A stretch of 64,000 bases of DNA from Agrobacterium vitis (GCF_037039395.1 NZ_CP146242.1:310001-374000); one strand, 5' to 3'; positions 28,165 through 38,289 are shown, numbered from the stretch's first letter. Numbers and translations: made by a program. Notes: generated from the letters alone by a model not told the origin.

Positions 28165-30221
28165 CCCCAGGGAAGCAGCCGGAAGGCGGCATTCTCTATG
28201 ATGGCACGGAAGACGACGAGGATGACATTGCGGTAGAGGGCGCAATCGACCCCGCGGTCGCTGCCGTGTTGCCGCCGATCGACTGGAACGAGGGTGCCCT
28301 GCATGGCAGCGGCCTGACCGGTGCCGACCTGATTGCGGAATTCGTCAAGAAGCTGCCCAACAATCCCGGCGTCTACCGGATGATGAATGGCGACGGCGAT
28401 GTGCTCTATGTCGGCAAGGCCCGCAGCCTGAAGAAGCGCGTCAGCAATTATGCGCAAGGGCGCCTGCACTCCAACCGCCTGACCCGCATGGTGCGCGAAA
28501 CCGCCCATATGGAATTCGTCACGACCCGGACCGAGGTCGAGGCGCTGCTGCTCGAGGCCAACCTGATCAAGCGCTTACGGCCGCGCTATAACGTGCTGTT
28601 GCGCGACGACAAGAGCTTTCCCTATATCCTGGTGACCGGCGATGGCCGCGCACCGGCCATCTACAAGCATCGCGGCGCGCGTGCCCGCAAGGGCGATTAT
28701 TTCGGCCCCTTCGCCTCGGCAGGCGCTGTCGGGCGCACCATCAATTCGCTGCAACGGGCGTTTCTGCTGCGCACCTGCACCGACAGCGTGTTCGAAAGCC
28801 GCACGCGGCCCTGTCTTCTTTATCAAATCAAGCGCTGTTCCGGCCCGTGCACCCATGAAATCAGCGATGCCGATTACGGCGTGCTGGTGAAGGAGGCCAA
28901 GGATTTCCTCTCCGGCAAGAGCCAGAATGTCAAGGAAGCCATGGCGCGGACGATGAACGAAGCAGCGGAAGAGCTGGATTTCGAGCGCGCCGCCGTGTTC
29001 CGCGACCGTCTGGCAGGCCTCTCCCATGTGCAGAGCCACCAGGGCATCAACCCGGCTGGCGTCGAGGAAGCCGATATTTTCGCCATCCACCACGAGGGTG
29101 GCTTGACCTGTATCCAGGTGTTCTTTTTCAGGACCGGACAGAACTGGGGCAACCGCGCCTATTTCCCGAAGGCCGATCCGCAAATGACCGGCGCGGAAGT
29201 GTTGAGCGCCTTTCTGGCACAGTTTTACGACGACAAGCCCTGTCCCCGGCAAGTGCTGCTGTCGGAGGGGATTGACGAGCAGGACCTGTTGAGTCTCGCG
29301 CTCTCCGAAAAGGCCGGTTACAAGGTGACGATCCTGGTGCCGCAGCGTGGCGAGAAGAAGGATCTGGTCGAGCATGTGCATGGCAATGCCCGCGAAGCGC
29401 ATGGCCGCAAGCTGGCGGAAACGGCCTCGCAGGAACGGTTGCTGAGGGGCTTTGCCGAAACCTTCGCGCTTTCTTACGTGCCCCGCCGGATCGAGATCTA
29501 CGACAATTCCCATATCATGGGCACCAATGCGGTGGGCGGCATGGTGGTGGCCGGGCCGGAAGGCTTCGTGCGCAACCAGTATCGCAAGTTCAACATCAAA
29601 TCGACCGACATCACCCCCGGCGACGATTTCGGCATGATGCGCGAAGTGATGACACGGCGCTTTTCGCGGCTGTTGAAGGAAGAAGGCAAGCCGGACCGCA
29701 AAACTGTCACCGAGGAAGGCGCGGATGCGGTTTTCCCGGCCTGGCCCGACGTTATCCTGATCGATGGCGGCCAGGGCCAGATGACCGCCGTCAGGGCGAT
29801 CCTGAAGGAATTGGACATTACCGATTGCGTCACCGCTATCGGCGTCGCCAAGGGTGTTGACCGCGATGCGGGCCGTGAGCGTTTCTTTGCGCAGGGCAAG
29901 CCGGACTTCACCTTGCCGCCACGCGATCCGGTGCTGTATTTCATCCAACGGCTACGCGACGAGGCACATCGCTTTGCCATCGGCTCGCACCGCGCGCGGC
30001 GCAAGAAAGAAATGGTCAAGAACCCCCTTGATGAGATCGGCGGCATCGGACCGACCCGCAAGCGGGCGCTGTTACAGCATTTCGGCACGGCCAAGGCGGT
30101 CTCGCGGGCGGCGATGAACGATCTGATGGCTGTGGATGGCATTTCGGAAGCCGTTGCGCGACAAGTTTACAATCATTTTCATGAAAATTCTGGTCATTCT
30201 CATGAAAACAGTCGGGAATAG
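28161..30221 (+). CDS. uvrC: Excinuclease ABC subunit C
   Basis: A 686-residue UvrC making both incisions in nucleotide-excision repair. Order of domains: acidic N-terminal extension (about 1-60), GIY-YIG nuclease ([23 protein letters not shown], about 66-95), UvrB-interacting UVR motif (about 254-290), RNase H-like nuclease ([19 protein letters not shown]) and tandem helix-hairpin-helix near 628-675 ([25 protein letters not shown]). The tail ends with a repeated HENS ([13 protein letters not shown]) and abuts repeat copy B. Coupled to the SDR gene by ATGA. Confidence 0.97.
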   Translation: MTPGKQPEGGILYDGTEDDEDDIAVEGAIDPAVAAVLPPIDWNEGALHGSGLTGADLIAEFVKKLPNNPGVYRMMNGDGDVLYVGKARSLKKRVSNYAQGRLHSNRLTRMVRETAHMEFVTTRTEVEALLLEANLIKRLRPRYNVLLRDDKSFPYILVTGDGRAPAIYKHRGARARKGDYFGPFASAGAVGRTINSLQRAFLLRTCTDSVFESRTRPCLLYQIKRCSGPCTHEISDADYGVLVKEAKDFLSGKSQNVKEAMARTMNEAAEELDFERAAVFRDRLAGLSHVQSHQGINPAGVEEADIFAIHHEGGLTCIQVFFFRTGQNWGNRAYFPKADPQMTGAEVLSAFLAQFYDDKPCPRQVLLSEGIDEQDLLSLALSEKAGYKVTILVPQRGEKKDLVEHVHGNAREAHGRKLAETASQERLLRGFAETFALSYVPRRIEIYDNSHIMGTNAVGGMVVAGPEGFVRNQYRKFNIKSTDITPGDDFGMMREVMTRRFSRLLKEEGKPDRKTVTEEGADAVFPAWPDVILIDGGQGQMTAVRAILKELDITDCVTAIGVAKGVDRDAGRERFFAQGKPDFTLPPRDPVLYFIQRLRDEAHRFAIGSHRARRKKEMVKNPLDEIGGIGPTRKRALLQHFGTAKAVSRAAMNDLMAVDGISEAVARQVYNHFHENSGHSHENSRE

Positions 30222-30226
30222 TGAGA

Positions 30227-30309
30227 CTGCATAATTCCTTAAATCGGACTCGATTTAAGGAGAAAATTATGCAGCAAATATAAAGAGCTACAGCGAACCT
30301 TTGCTGTAA
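30227..30309 (-). repeat. Two-palindrome repeat, inverted copy with internal deletion (copy B)
   Basis: Nearly identical to the reverse complement of copy A through CTGCATAATTCCTTAAATCG and AGAGCTACAGCGAACC. It lacks about 23 bases that form the inner hairpin of palindrome 1 (GTGCGCC/GGCGCAC). It lies between uvrC and pgsA, 5 bases after the uvrC stop. Confidence 0.7.
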
Positions 30310-30415
30310 TGAGCATAAATTGGCCGTTTCGACCCCGGAAAAACCTTAGCACCGACTTGACGATCGATCTTCCTAAGCGCCATCTTCCAGCGCTTCATAA
30401 CAAAGACAGGGCATC

Positions 30416-31006
30416 ATGGCTTCGCGTACCTACAGCATCCCCAACCTGTTGACTTATGGCCGTATTCTGGCCGTGCCGTTGATCGTTCTGTGCTTCTATC
30501 TGGAAGGCAAGTTACAAAGCACCGACTTTGCCCGCTGGGCGGCTCTGGCGATTTTCGTCGTCGCCTCGATCACTGATTTCTTCGACGGCTATCTGGCCCG
30601 GATCTGGAACCAGACCTCCAATATTGGCCGGATGCTGGACCCGATTGCCGACAAACTGCTGGTCGCCACCTGCCTGTTGCTGATGGCTGCCGATACGGAA
30701 AAAACCATTGCCGGCTGGTCGCTCTGGGCCGCCATCATCATCCTGTGCCGCGAAATTCTGGTCTCCGGCCTGCGGGAATATCTGGCCGAACTGAAGGTCA
30801 GCGTGCCCGTCACGCGAATCGCCAAGTGGAAAACCACGGTGCAGATGGTGGCGCTGGCCTTTCTGCTGGCCGGTCCGGCGGGCGACAAGGTTCTGCCTTA
30901 CACGACCCAGATCGGCATCTGCCTGCTGTGGATCGCCGCCGCTCTCACCATGTATACCGGCTATGATTATTTCAAAGCCGGTGTGAAACATATGGTGGAC
31001 GAATGA
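30416..31006 (+). CDS. pgsA: CDP-diacylglycerol-glycerol-3-phosphate 3-phosphatidyltransferase
   Basis: A 196-residue inner-membrane enzyme making phosphatidylglycerol phosphate, the first step to phosphatidylglycerol and cardiolipin. The CDP-alcohol phosphotransferase motif is intact: TDFFDGYLARIWNQ then GRMLDPIADKLL. Four or more membrane helices follow. It overlaps moaD by ATGA, linking phospholipid and molybdopterin genes as in other rhizobia. Confidence 0.94.
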   Translation: MASRTYSIPNLLTYGRILAVPLIVLCFYLEGKLQSTDFARWAALAIFVVASITDFFDGYLARIWNQTSNIGRMLDPIADKLLVATCLLLMAADTEKTIAGWSLWAAIIILCREILVSGLREYLAELKVSVPVTRIAKWKTTVQMVALAFLLAGPAGDKVLPYTTQIGICLLWIAAALTMYTGYDYFKAGVKHMVDE

Positions 31007-31260
31007 CCGTCAAGCTCGTCTATTTCGCCTGGGTGCGTGAAAAGATCGGCCTCGACGAGGAAGAGCTTGCGCTGCCCGAACAGGTGAAGACCGGCGCCGA
31101 CCTGATCGCCTATCTGACCGAGCGCGGGGAGAATTACGCCGAGGCGCTACAATTTCCAAACGCCATTCGGATCGCCGTCAACCAGGAACATGTCGATCAT
31201 GACGAGCCGCTGGCTGGCGCCCGCGAAATCGGCTTGTTTCCGCCAATGACCGGTGGTTGA
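31003..31260 (+). CDS. moaD: Molybdopterin synthase small subunit
   Basis: An 85-residue ubiquitin-fold sulfur carrier. The C-terminal diglycine (FPPMTGG) is the thiocarboxylation site that donates sulfur to precursor Z with MoaE. VRIAVNQEHVDHDEPLAGA-type sequence near the C-terminus matches MoaD. The ATG overlaps the pgsA stop, and moaE begins within 5 bases after it. Confidence 0.93.
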   Translation: MTVKLVYFAWVREKIGLDEEELALPEQVKTGADLIAYLTERGENYAEALQFPNAIRIAVNQEHVDHDEPLAGAREIGLFPPMTGG

Positions 31261-31264
31261 GGCC

Positions 31265-31732
31265 ATGGTGTCGCCTGTCATCCGGGTTCAGAGGGACGAT
31301 TTCGACGCTTCGGCAGAGACGGCACTCATAACGGATGGCCGCACGGATATCGGCGCCCTGGTTTCCTTCGTCGGACTTTGCCGTGACGAACAGGGCAGGC
31401 TCGATGTCCTGGAGCTGGAACATTACCCCGGCATGGCCGAGGCCGAGATGAACCGGATTGCAAAGCTTGCAATCGAGCGATTCGATCTGATGGCGCTGAC
31501 CGTGCTGCATCGCTATGGCAAGATCGCCGCTGGCGAACAGATCGTGTTGGTAATCGCCGCCTCCAGCCACCGCCAGGCGGCCTTCGACGGTGCCAATTTC
31601 GTGATGGATTTCCTGAAAACCGCCGCCCCCTTCTGGAAGAAGGAGCATGGCAAGGATGGCACGTCAGGCGGCTGGGTCGCCGCCCGCGACGCCGACGATG
31701 CGGCCCGCGAGCGGTGGCAAAAATCTCACTGA
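31265..31732 (+). CDS. moaE: Molybdopterin synthase large subunit
   Basis: A 155-residue MoaE, catalytic subunit of molybdopterin synthase. Family segments include IGALVSFVGLCRD, LELEHYPGMAEAEM, VLHRYGKIAAGEQIVLV, and KTAAPFWKKEH with the catalytic lysine. The frame allows a GTG start at 31253 overlapping moaD, but ATG 31265 gives the usual N-terminus. Cofactor made here would serve molybdoenzymes such as that at 22554-24668. Confidence 0.93.
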   Translation: MVSPVIRVQRDDFDASAETALITDGRTDIGALVSFVGLCRDEQGRLDVLELEHYPGMAEAEMNRIAKLAIERFDLMALTVLHRYGKIAAGEQIVLVIAASSHRQAAFDGANFVMDFLKTAAPFWKKEHGKDGTSGGWVAARDADDAARERWQKSH

Positions 31733-31774
31733 ATCCATAGTGCGAACAGGTGTCTGGCCAACGAAGGAAAGATC

Positions 31775-32185
31775 ATGATCAAAGTAAACTGCCGATGCGG
31801 CGAGATCGAACTTACGATCAGTGGTGATCCTATTGCGCAGATATACTGCCACTGCGACGATTGCCAAGCCATACACGGCGCCGCCTATGCATCGGAATCG
31901 GTATACTCGAAAGATGATCTGTCGATTACGGCGGGGAATCCGAAAAGCTGGACGCTAAAACGAAACCCGCGCTATTTTTGCGATACGTGCGGGACAAAGC
32001 TCTTTATTGAAGTCAACGGACTAAATCTGCGCGGCATCAATGGCTATCTTCTTCCAGATGGTGCTTTTCAGGCTCAATATCACATGAACTGTAAGTTTGC
32101 CGCCATCCCTGTACGGGACAGCATCCCACATTATGCAGCTCTGGCCCCACAATTCGGAGGCCCTGACGAGACTGTCGATTGGTAA
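31775..32185 (+). CDS. GFA family glutathione-dependent formaldehyde-activating-like protein
   Basis: A 136-residue zinc-binding protein. Cysteines fall in the GFA pattern: CRCGEIE (7-9), CHCDDCQ (25-31) and CDTCGT (near 69-73). The family is named for a formaldehyde-glutathione enzyme, but most members have no proven activity. AAGGAAAG precedes the ATG. Base composition is less GC-rich than its neighbours, and it stands alone after moaE, so acquisition is possible. Confidence 0.88.
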   Translation: MIKVNCRCGEIELTISGDPIAQIYCHCDDCQAIHGAAYASESVYSKDDLSITAGNPKSWTLKRNPRYFCDTCGTKLFIEVNGLNLRGINGYLLPDGAFQAQYHMNCKFAAIPVRDSIPHYAALAPQFGGPDETVDW

Positions 32186-32383
32186 CAGCGCCGCAGCCCG
32201 GTGCATTTGCAAAGGACGTTAAAGGCGATGCCCACTCGCCGTCTCATGCCGAAGGACAGCGCATAACCGAGCCCGCCAGCCCGCCCCTGGTGGTAGGGAC
32301 GATCCATACGCCTAATCCTGACGTGTTAACGGCGGACGGCAGCCAGCACTTTTCGCCCGAAACCGGTTGCCCGGCAGCGGCGG

Positions 32384-32420
32384 CCAAAACCTGAGAGCTA
32401 GACCAAACCTGAGAGCCAGA
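32384..32420. repeat. Tandem 18/19-base direct repeat
   Basis: CCAAAACCTGAGAGCTAGA (32384-32402) followed directly by CCAAACCTGAGAGCCAGA (32403-32420). The units differ by one base of an A run and one substitution. A local duplication near the ndk terminator. Confidence 0.7.
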
Positions 32421-32425
32421 CACGG

Positions 32426-32455
32426 CAATAAAAACCGGAGCCTTTAGGCCCCGGT
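32426..32455 (-). terminator. Intrinsic terminator of ndk
   Basis: On the minus strand ACCGGGGCC and GGCTCCGGT pair (one G-U) around TAAA and are followed by TTTTATT, about 40 bases past the ndk stop. Confidence 0.8.
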
Positions 32456-32496
32456 CTTGCAGTTCAGTGGTTTGAGACCGGCGTACCGATCAGGCA

Positions 32497-32919
32497 TTAG
32501 CCGACGATTTCGGTGGCTGCGAACCAGTAAGCGATTTCTTCAGCAGCGGTTTCCGGGGCATCGGAGCCGTGCACGGAATTTTCGCCGATAGAGAGGGCGA
32601 ACTGCTTGCGGATCGTGCCTTCGGCAGCCTGGGCAGGGTTGGTCGCGCCCATGATTTCGCGGTTCTTGAGGATAGCGCCTTCGCCTTCCAAAACCTGAAC
32701 CACGGTTGGGCCGGATGTCATGCCTTCAACCAGTTCACCGAAGAAAGGGCGTTCCTTGTGAACAGCGTAGAAGCCTTCAGCTTCGCGCGTGCTCATCCAG
32801 ACGCGCTTCGAAGCAACGACGCGCAGGCCATTGTCTTCAAAAACCTTGGTGATCGCGCCCGTCAGGTTACGCTTGGTTGCATCCGGCTTGATCATCGAAA
32901 AGGTGCGTTCAATCGCCAT
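32497..32919 (-). CDS. ndk: Nucleoside-diphosphate kinase
   Basis: A 140-residue Ndk that equilibrates nucleoside di- and triphosphates. [17 protein letters not shown] is the family N-terminus, and the phosphohistidine lies in [12 protein letters not shown] near 117. The frame is open upstream to 32982, but the conserved start is at 32919. Single gene with its own terminator. Confidence 0.97.
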   Translation of the reverse strand: MAIERTFSMIKPDATKRNLTGAITKVFEDNGLRVVASKRVWMSTREAEGFYAVHKERPFFGELVEGMTSGPTVVQVLEGEGAILKNREIMGATNPAQAAEGTIRKQFALSIGENSVHGSDAPETAAEEIAYWFAATEIVG

Positions 32920-33025
32920 CGTCTCGTCCTTTGTTTGTAGGGAAAGTGGGCGGTTTCTACCTGCCCCGATTCGCGAAGACAAGGGGGAGACGCGAATTTC
33001 ACGCCACCGTCACATGACAAGGCCT

Positions 33026-33706
33026 TTAGGCCGCGTCAGCCTGCGCCAAGCCAAGGGAGCCACACCGCTCAAACCATTGCGCTGCCGGATCGTCTTCGGC
33101 CAGGAAGATCGAGCCTGTGACAATCTTCAGCCATTGCAACGCGCCAAAAACGATGTAATCGGCAAACAACGGCTTTTCTCCGCCGATAAAAGGTTGCGAG
33201 CGCAGCATATGCCGCAAGGGCAGGAGTTTTGCCGGAAAAGCCGCAATCGCGCCGTCGCGATCCGGGAAAATCTCTTCCAGCACCTTGCCGAACAGCGCTT
33301 CGCGGGTTTTGCGAAAATGCGCCTGATCGGCGGGAGAGATCATGTTGTAGATATCCATAAGGGCGATGGCACTGATGGCCGGATGGATGGTGGATTGCGA
33401 ATAGCCTTCCACAAACCGTGCCAGCGCCTTGCCGCCCTCGCCGCGAAACAGGCTTGGGCGATCTGGATAGGCCTCCTCCAGATAAAGCGCGATCTGGAAA
33501 CTGTCCGCGACCACCTTATCGCCATCGCGCAGGATCGGCACCAGTTTCGAGATCCCCTCCTCCACCGTTGGAATTTCGGTAAAGGCCAGCGGCTTTTCCT
33601 CGAAGCTCAATCCCTTGTGGCGCAGCGCCAGGATGATCTTCCAGCAATGCGGTGAAAACGGACGAGTGAGGTCCGTGCCTGCAAGTGAGTAGAGAAGTCG
33701 GGTCAT
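33026..33706 (-). CDS. Glutathione S-transferase family protein
   Basis: A 226-residue GST-like protein with an N-terminal thioredoxin fold (LTRPFSPHCWKIILALRHKG) and DSFQIALYLEE at the glutathione-binding position. SPHCWK resembles the active-site region of beta-etherase/LigE-like GSTs. Helical C-terminal domain about 90-220. Substrate unknown. It is on the same strand as ndk but about 106 bases upstream of it. Confidence 0.82.
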   Translation of the reverse strand: MTRLLYSLAGTDLTRPFSPHCWKIILALRHKGLSFEEKPLAFTEIPTVEEGISKLVPILRDGDKVVADSFQIALYLEEAYPDRPSLFRGEGGKALARFVEGYSQSTIHPAISAIALMDIYNMISPADQAHFRKTREALFGKVLEEIFPDRDGAIAAFPAKLLPLRHMLRSQPFIGGEKPLFADYIVFGALQWLKIVTGSIFLAEDDPAAQWFERCGSLGLAQADAA

Positions 33707-33865
33707 CGGTGGTGGCCTCCGGTCGAAACAATCCGACTATCGGATGTCAATCGTCCCAACTATTCAAATCAAAAATGCTTATATCAGCCATCAACATCAA
33801 GACTGACGCCCTTCCCCACTCCCGCCCCCTTGCCTTCCCGGCCATCATCGGCCAAAACGCCAGCC

Positions 33866-35749
33866 ATGATTACCATCAATGACGTCTCCGCCCGTATTGC
33901 AGGCCGCCTGCTGATTGACCACGCCAGCATTTCGCTGCCAACAGGCACGAAAGCGGGTCTTGTCGGCCGCAATGGTGCCGGTAAATCCACCCTGTTCAGG
34001 GTGATCACCGGCGACCTGGGAGCCGAAAGCGGCTCGGTCTCCATTCCCAAGAATGCCAAGATCGGTCAGGTGGCGCAGGAAGCCCCCGGCACCGAGGATA
34101 GCCTGATCGAAATCGTGCTGGCGGCCGACAAGGAGCGTACGGCATTGATGGCGGAGGCCGAGACGGCCACCGACCCGAACCGGATCGCCGACATCCAGAT
34201 GCGGCTGGTGGATATCGATGCCCATTCGGCGGAAGCGCGCGCCTCCAGCATTCTTGCCGGTCTCGGCTTTAACCAGGAAGCGCAGTTGCGCCCGGCCTCG
34301 GCTTTTTCCGGCGGCTGGCGGATGCGCGTGGCGCTGGCCTCGGTGCTGTTTGCCGAGCCGGACCTTCTGCTGCTGGACGAACCGACCAACTATCTCGACC
34401 TTGAAGGCACGCTGTGGCTGGAAGACTATATCCGTCGCTATCCGCACACCGTCATCATCATCAGCCATGACCGCGACCTGCTTAACAATGCGGTCAATGC
34501 CATCGTCCATCTCGACCAGAAGAAGCTGACCTTCTATCGCGGCGGCTACGACCAGTTCGAGCGCCAGAAGGCCGAGAACGACGAATTGCAGATGAAGTCG
34601 AAGGCCAAGAGCGATGCGGCGCGCAAGCATCTTCAGGCCTTTATCGACCGGTTCAAGGCCAAGGCCTCCAAGGCCAAACAGGCCCAGAGCCGCGTGAAAG
34701 CGCTGGAGCGCATGGGCACGGTCTCCGCGGTCATTGAAGATCATGTCCAGCCGATCACCTTCCCCGAGCCGGAAAAGCAGCCGGCATCGCCGATCATCGC
34801 CATCAATGGTGGTTCTGTTGGTTACGAACCCGGCAAGCCGATCCTGAAAAACCTCAACCTGCGCATCGATGCGGATGACCGCATCGCGCTGCTGGGATCG
34901 AACGGCAACGGTAAATCCACCTTCGCCAAATTCATTTCCGGTCGTCTGCCGCCGGAAAGTGGAGACCTGCGGCTGGCTCCCAGCCTGAAGATCGGCTTCT
35001 TCGCCCAGCATCAGCTGGACGATCTGGTGCCGGAGGATACGCCGGTGGAACACGTGCGCCGGCTGATGCCGCAGGCGCCGGAAGCCAAGGTGCGCGCCCG
35101 CGTCGCCCAGATGGGTCTGGCCACCGAAAAGATGGCCACCGCCGCCAAGGATTTGTCCGGCGGCGAAAAGGCCCGGTTGCTGATGGGCCTTGCTGCCTTT
35201 CACGCCCCCAACCTGCTGATCCTCGATGAGCCGACCAACCATCTCGACATCGACAGCCGCCGTGCGCTGATCGAGGCGCTGAACGATTACGACGGCGCGG
35301 TCATCCTGATCTCCCATGATCGCCACCTGATCGAGGCAACGGTGGACCGGCTCTGGCTGGTCAATAACGGTACCGTCACCACATTCGAGGGTGACATGGA
35401 AGAATACCGCGACCTGATTGTCTCTTCGGGTAAAAAAAAAGAAGAAAAAATTGACGTAACCGTCGAGGCCGGGAAAAAAGCCGACCAGCGCAAGGCCAAT
35501 GCCGAAAAGCGGGCCGCGCTGGCACCGCTGAAGAAAAAGATCAACGAAATCGAATCATTGACCAAGAAACTGGAGACAGTGATTCAAGGTCTTGATGCAG
35601 AACTTGCAGATCCGGTTCTCTATGAAAAGCATCCGGCCAAGGCGGCGGAAAAGGTCAAGCAGCGCGGCGAGGCTGCCGCAAAGTTGAGCGCTGCCGAAGA
35701 GCAATGGCTGGAGCTTTCGACCGAATATGAAGAGGCGATGGCGGGTTAG
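33866..35749 (+). CDS. ABC-F family ATPase (Uup/YheS-like)
   Basis: A 627-residue soluble protein with two ABC domains and no membrane segments. Domain 1: Walker A GRNGAGKST, signature SGGWRMR, Walker B LLLLDEPTNYLDL. Domain 2: GSNGNGKST, LSGGEKARLLM, LLILDEPTNHLDI. The linker between them is Lys-rich and helical, and a C-terminal coiled coil follows. ABC-F proteins of this type act on ribosomes or in genome maintenance. A run of nine A followed by six A (35432-35450) lies in the start of the C-terminal tail. MITINDVSAR at 33866 is chosen as start. Confidence 0.92.
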   Translation: MITINDVSARIAGRLLIDHASISLPTGTKAGLVGRNGAGKSTLFRVITGDLGAESGSVSIPKNAKIGQVAQEAPGTEDSLIEIVLAADKERTALMAEAETATDPNRIADIQMRLVDIDAHSAEARASSILAGLGFNQEAQLRPASAFSGGWRMRVALASVLFAEPDLLLLDEPTNYLDLEGTLWLEDYIRRYPHTVIIISHDRDLLNNAVNAIVHLDQKKLTFYRGGYDQFERQKAENDELQMKSKAKSDAARKHLQAFIDRFKAKASKAKQAQSRVKALERMGTVSAVIEDHVQPITFPEPEKQPASPIIAINGGSVGYEPGKPILKNLNLRIDADDRIALLGSNGNGKSTFAKFISGRLPPESGDLRLAPSLKIGFFAQHQLDDLVPEDTPVEHVRRLMPQAPEAKVRARVAQMGLATEKMATAAKDLSGGEKARLLMGLAAFHAPNLLILDEPTNHLDIDSRRALIEALNDYDGAVILISHDRHLIEATVDRLWLVNNGTVTTFEGDMEEYRDLIVSSGKKKEEKIDVTVEAGKKADQRKANAEKRAALAPLKKKINEIESLTKKLETVIQGLDAELADPVLYEKHPAKAAEKVKQRGEAAAKLSAAEEQWLELSTEYEEAMAG

Positions 35750-35803
35750 TCCATCTTTCTGATTGTAATCTACCAGCATGACTGGACGTCACCGATGCTA
35801 TAG

Positions 35804-35821
35804 TTGCGATCAAAATCGCAA
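35804..35821. promoter_or_regulatory. Perfect 7-bp inverted repeat TTGCGAT/ATCGCAA
   Basis: Arms separated by CAAA, 55 bases after the ABC-F stop. The half-site TTGCGA is the same as in the repeat upstream of mntH (12352-12368), though spacing differs. No T run, so not an ordinary terminator. Could be an operator. Confidence 0.35.
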
Positions 35822-36032
35822 TCAGATGTGCGAAACAAAAAAACAACTTTAAATTTTAAATACTGATTATATTGAGCAATGCACTAGTCCGATACTCAAC
35901 GGTCGGATCGGACAGGACTACCGGAAACCCGCCTTTGCATTATTATTTTTGCATCGCAAACAAAAGTCATTCGGCTGAACGCGGCGGAGCAATTCTCTAA
36001 ACCCCTGAATCTTCTAGGATAAGTCAATAATC

Positions 36033-36048
36033 CCCTAAAATATTAGGG
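36033..36048. promoter_or_regulatory. CCCTAA/TTAGGG inverted repeat
   Basis: Perfect 6-bp arms around AATA in the AT-rich region upstream of the chemoreceptor gene. A nearby CCCCT element repeats. Candidate operator only. Confidence 0.3.
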
Positions 36049-36360
36049 TTAATTATCTATTAGAGATATTTTAAATATTAGACAACATCATCCTCGGCAA
36101 GGACAGGACGGCAAGAAACATGCCGATTTTTATGTCCCTCCGTTGGCCTTCAACGCTCGCCCCAAGCGCGAATGCCGCATCCCGTCTGCCAGCAGGTTCA
36201 GCCGCTCTACGGCTTTTATATATCCATTCCACCACGGTGCTGTTCCAGCACCTGTCACATGATGAAACTCCCGGTCTCTGCGCAATGAATTGTGCGGAAT
36301 GGTGCACGCACGCCGTCGGACAAAGATGATCTTTGCCATAGGCTCGATTGGAAAAGATCA

Positions 36361-38268
36361 ATGCATCTGAATTTTTCGCTCAAGACATCGCTGGCCAGCG
36401 CGTTTAGCGGCCTGATGTTGCTCCTTCTTCTGCAAGGCTGCTTTGCCCTGTCGTCCATGTCCGGCGTGTTTGACAATGTCGAAGGATTGGCGAAAGACGC
36501 CGTTCCCTCGGTCGATATTACCAACCGCCTCAACATATCGCTTGCCAATCTGCGTGGCCTTGAAATGCGCCATATTCTGAGCACGACGCCCCAGGCCATC
36601 AGCGAGGCCGACGACGCGCTGAAAACGGAAATGCAAAAGCTGGACAAGCGGATGAAGACCTATGAAACGCTGATCTCGCTGCCAGAAGAACGCAAGGCCT
36701 ATGATGCCTTCAAGCTGGCCATGGCATCCTATGTGACGCTGCACAATCAGATGGTGGCCTATTCGTCTCGTGGGGAAAAGGACAAGGCCGCAGCATTGCT
36801 GACCGACAGCATGGTGACCGCCTATACAGCCATGGACGATCAGGCCGATATTTTCCGTGACGCCAATGTCGATGCGGCCAACCGGATGTATGACAATGCG
36901 GCCGCTGCCTTCCGGCTTTCGCTGTTGCTCAATGGGCTGGTGCTGGCACTGGGTGCGGCGGCGGGAATTGCAGCAATGGTTTTCGTCTTCAAGGGTGTCT
37001 CCAATCCTATCGAGCGGCTGACCCGGTCTATGCGCCGCCTGGCCGACGGCGATCTTCAAACCGAAGTGCTCTATCTGGAGCGTGGCAACGAAATTGGCGA
37101 CATGGCCCGTGCGCTCGAAATCTTCAAGCAGAACGGCCTGCGTGTACAGATGATGAATGCCCAGGAATTGCATATGCGGCAGAAATCCGATGAGCTTCGC
37201 AACAGTATCGGCGAAGTGGTCGCTGCCGCCGTTGTTGGCGATTTCAGCCAGCGGATCACCCGGGATTTCGATTTCGAAGATCTGAACGCCTTTGCCTCAT
37301 CCATGAACAAACTGGTACAGTCCATCGATACCGGGCTTGGCGAAACCCGCCGCATCGTCGCCGCTCTCTCGGATGGCGACCTCACCGATACGATGCGCGG
37401 TCAGTTCCATGGCGCGTTTGCCGAGTTGCAGCAGAATGTCAACGCGACGATGTCCGCGCTTCGGGCGATTGTCGGCGAAGTGCGCTCCTCCATCGACATG
37501 ATCAATTCCGGCTCCGGCGAATTGCGGTTTGCCTCGGACGATCTGGCCAAACGGACAGAACAGCAGGCCGCAACCCTTGAGGAAACGTCCTCGGCGCTGG
37601 AGGAAATTACCACCGCAGTTCATTCCTCCAATGATCGTGCCCAGCAAACCAGCCGCATGGTGGACGAGGCCCGCCGCAGCACCGAACAATCCGCCTCCGT
37701 CGTCCACGACGCCATCTCGGCCATGGGCCGGATCGAACAGGCGTCAGGGGAAATCGGGCAGATCATCAACGTCATCGATGAAATTGCCTTCCAGACCAAT
37801 CTTCTGGCGCTGAACGCCGGCGTCGAGGCGGCGCGTGCCGGCGAAGCGGGCAAGGGGTTTGCGGTCGTTGCCCAGGAAGTACGCGAACTGGCCCAACGCT
37901 CCGCTGGGGCCGCCAAGGACATCAAGTCCCTGATCACCAAATCGGGCGAGGAAGTCAATGCAGGCGTGCGGCTCGTCACCGCCACCGGCGATGCGCTTTC
38001 CAAGATCCGCGATCATGTGGTGGATATCAACGCGCAGGTGCATCAGATCGCCAATGCCGCCAAGGAACAGTCCTTCAAGCTGCAAGAGGTCAATTCCGCC
38101 GTCAGCCAGATGGACCAGGTCACCCAACGCAATGCCGCCATGGTGGAGGAGACCACTGCGAGTACCAACCAGCTGGCCGATGACGCCCAGAACCTCGCCC
38201 GGCTGATCTCGCATTTCAAGCTGGAGGCTGGCGCAGCGCGCCAGAGGCCACAGCATCAGGCGGCGTGA
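36361..38268 (+). CDS. Methyl-accepting chemotaxis protein
   Basis: A 635-residue chemoreceptor. First membrane helix about 11-33, a periplasmic four-helix-bundle-type sensor region (about 35-180), second membrane helix about 182-207, then HAMP ([18 protein letters not shown]) and a second HAMP-like segment ([26 protein letters not shown]). The signalling hairpin tip is intact: [20 protein letters not shown] then [17 protein letters not shown] (about 470-515). No C-terminal CheR-binding pentapeptide. [11 protein letters not shown] at 36361 is chosen over the upstream start. Ligand unknown. Confidence 0.93.
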   Translation: MHLNFSLKTSLASAFSGLMLLLLLQGCFALSSMSGVFDNVEGLAKDAVPSVDITNRLNISLANLRGLEMRHILSTTPQAISEADDALKTEMQKLDKRMKTYETLISLPEERKAYDAFKLAMASYVTLHNQMVAYSSRGEKDKAAALLTDSMVTAYTAMDDQADIFRDANVDAANRMYDNAAAAFRLSLLLNGLVLALGAAAGIAAMVFVFKGVSNPIERLTRSMRRLADGDLQTEVLYLERGNEIGDMARALEIFKQNGLRVQMMNAQELHMRQKSDELRNSIGEVVAAAVVGDFSQRITRDFDFEDLNAFASSMNKLVQSIDTGLGETRRIVAALSDGDLTDTMRGQFHGAFAELQQNVNATMSALRAIVGEVRSSIDMINSGSGELRFASDDLAKRTEQQAATLEETSSALEEITTAVHSSNDRAQQTSRMVDEARRSTEQSASVVHDAISAMGRIEQASGEIGQIINVIDEIAFQTNLLALNAGVEAARAGEAGKGFAVVAQEVRELAQRSAGAAKDIKSLITKSGEEVNAGVRLVTATGDALSKIRDHVVDINAQVHQIANAAKEQSFKLQEVNSAVSQMDQVTQRNAAMVEETTASTNQLADDAQNLARLISHFKLEAGAARQRPQHQAA

Positions 38269-38289
38269 GCCGGACGCGGTTTTACATCA

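Larger units (their letters stand above)
32186..32496. other. Intergenic region between GFA and ndk genes
   Basis: About 310 bases. It contains a tandem 18/19-base duplication (32384-32420) and the ndk terminator (32426-32455). A 71-codon open frame starting at 32179 has no recognisable sequence and looks fortuitous. Confidence 0.5.
35750..36360. other. AT-rich intergenic island between ABC-F and chemoreceptor genes
   Basis: About 610 bases; the first 350 are strikingly AT-rich for this chromosome. Inverted repeats are present at 35804-35821 and 36033-36048. A short open frame at 36120-36329 has no recognised sequence and no good ribosome site. The chemoreceptor promoter is presumably here. 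Confidence 0.55.

Noticed and set aside
33845-35326. 493-codon minus-strand frame
   Set aside because: Lies antisense to the clearly real ABC-F ATPase; composition effect of GC-rich coding DNA.
36120-36329. 69-codon plus-strand frame upstream of the chemoreceptor
   Set aside because: No good ribosome site and no recognised sequence in a region that looks like promoter DNA.
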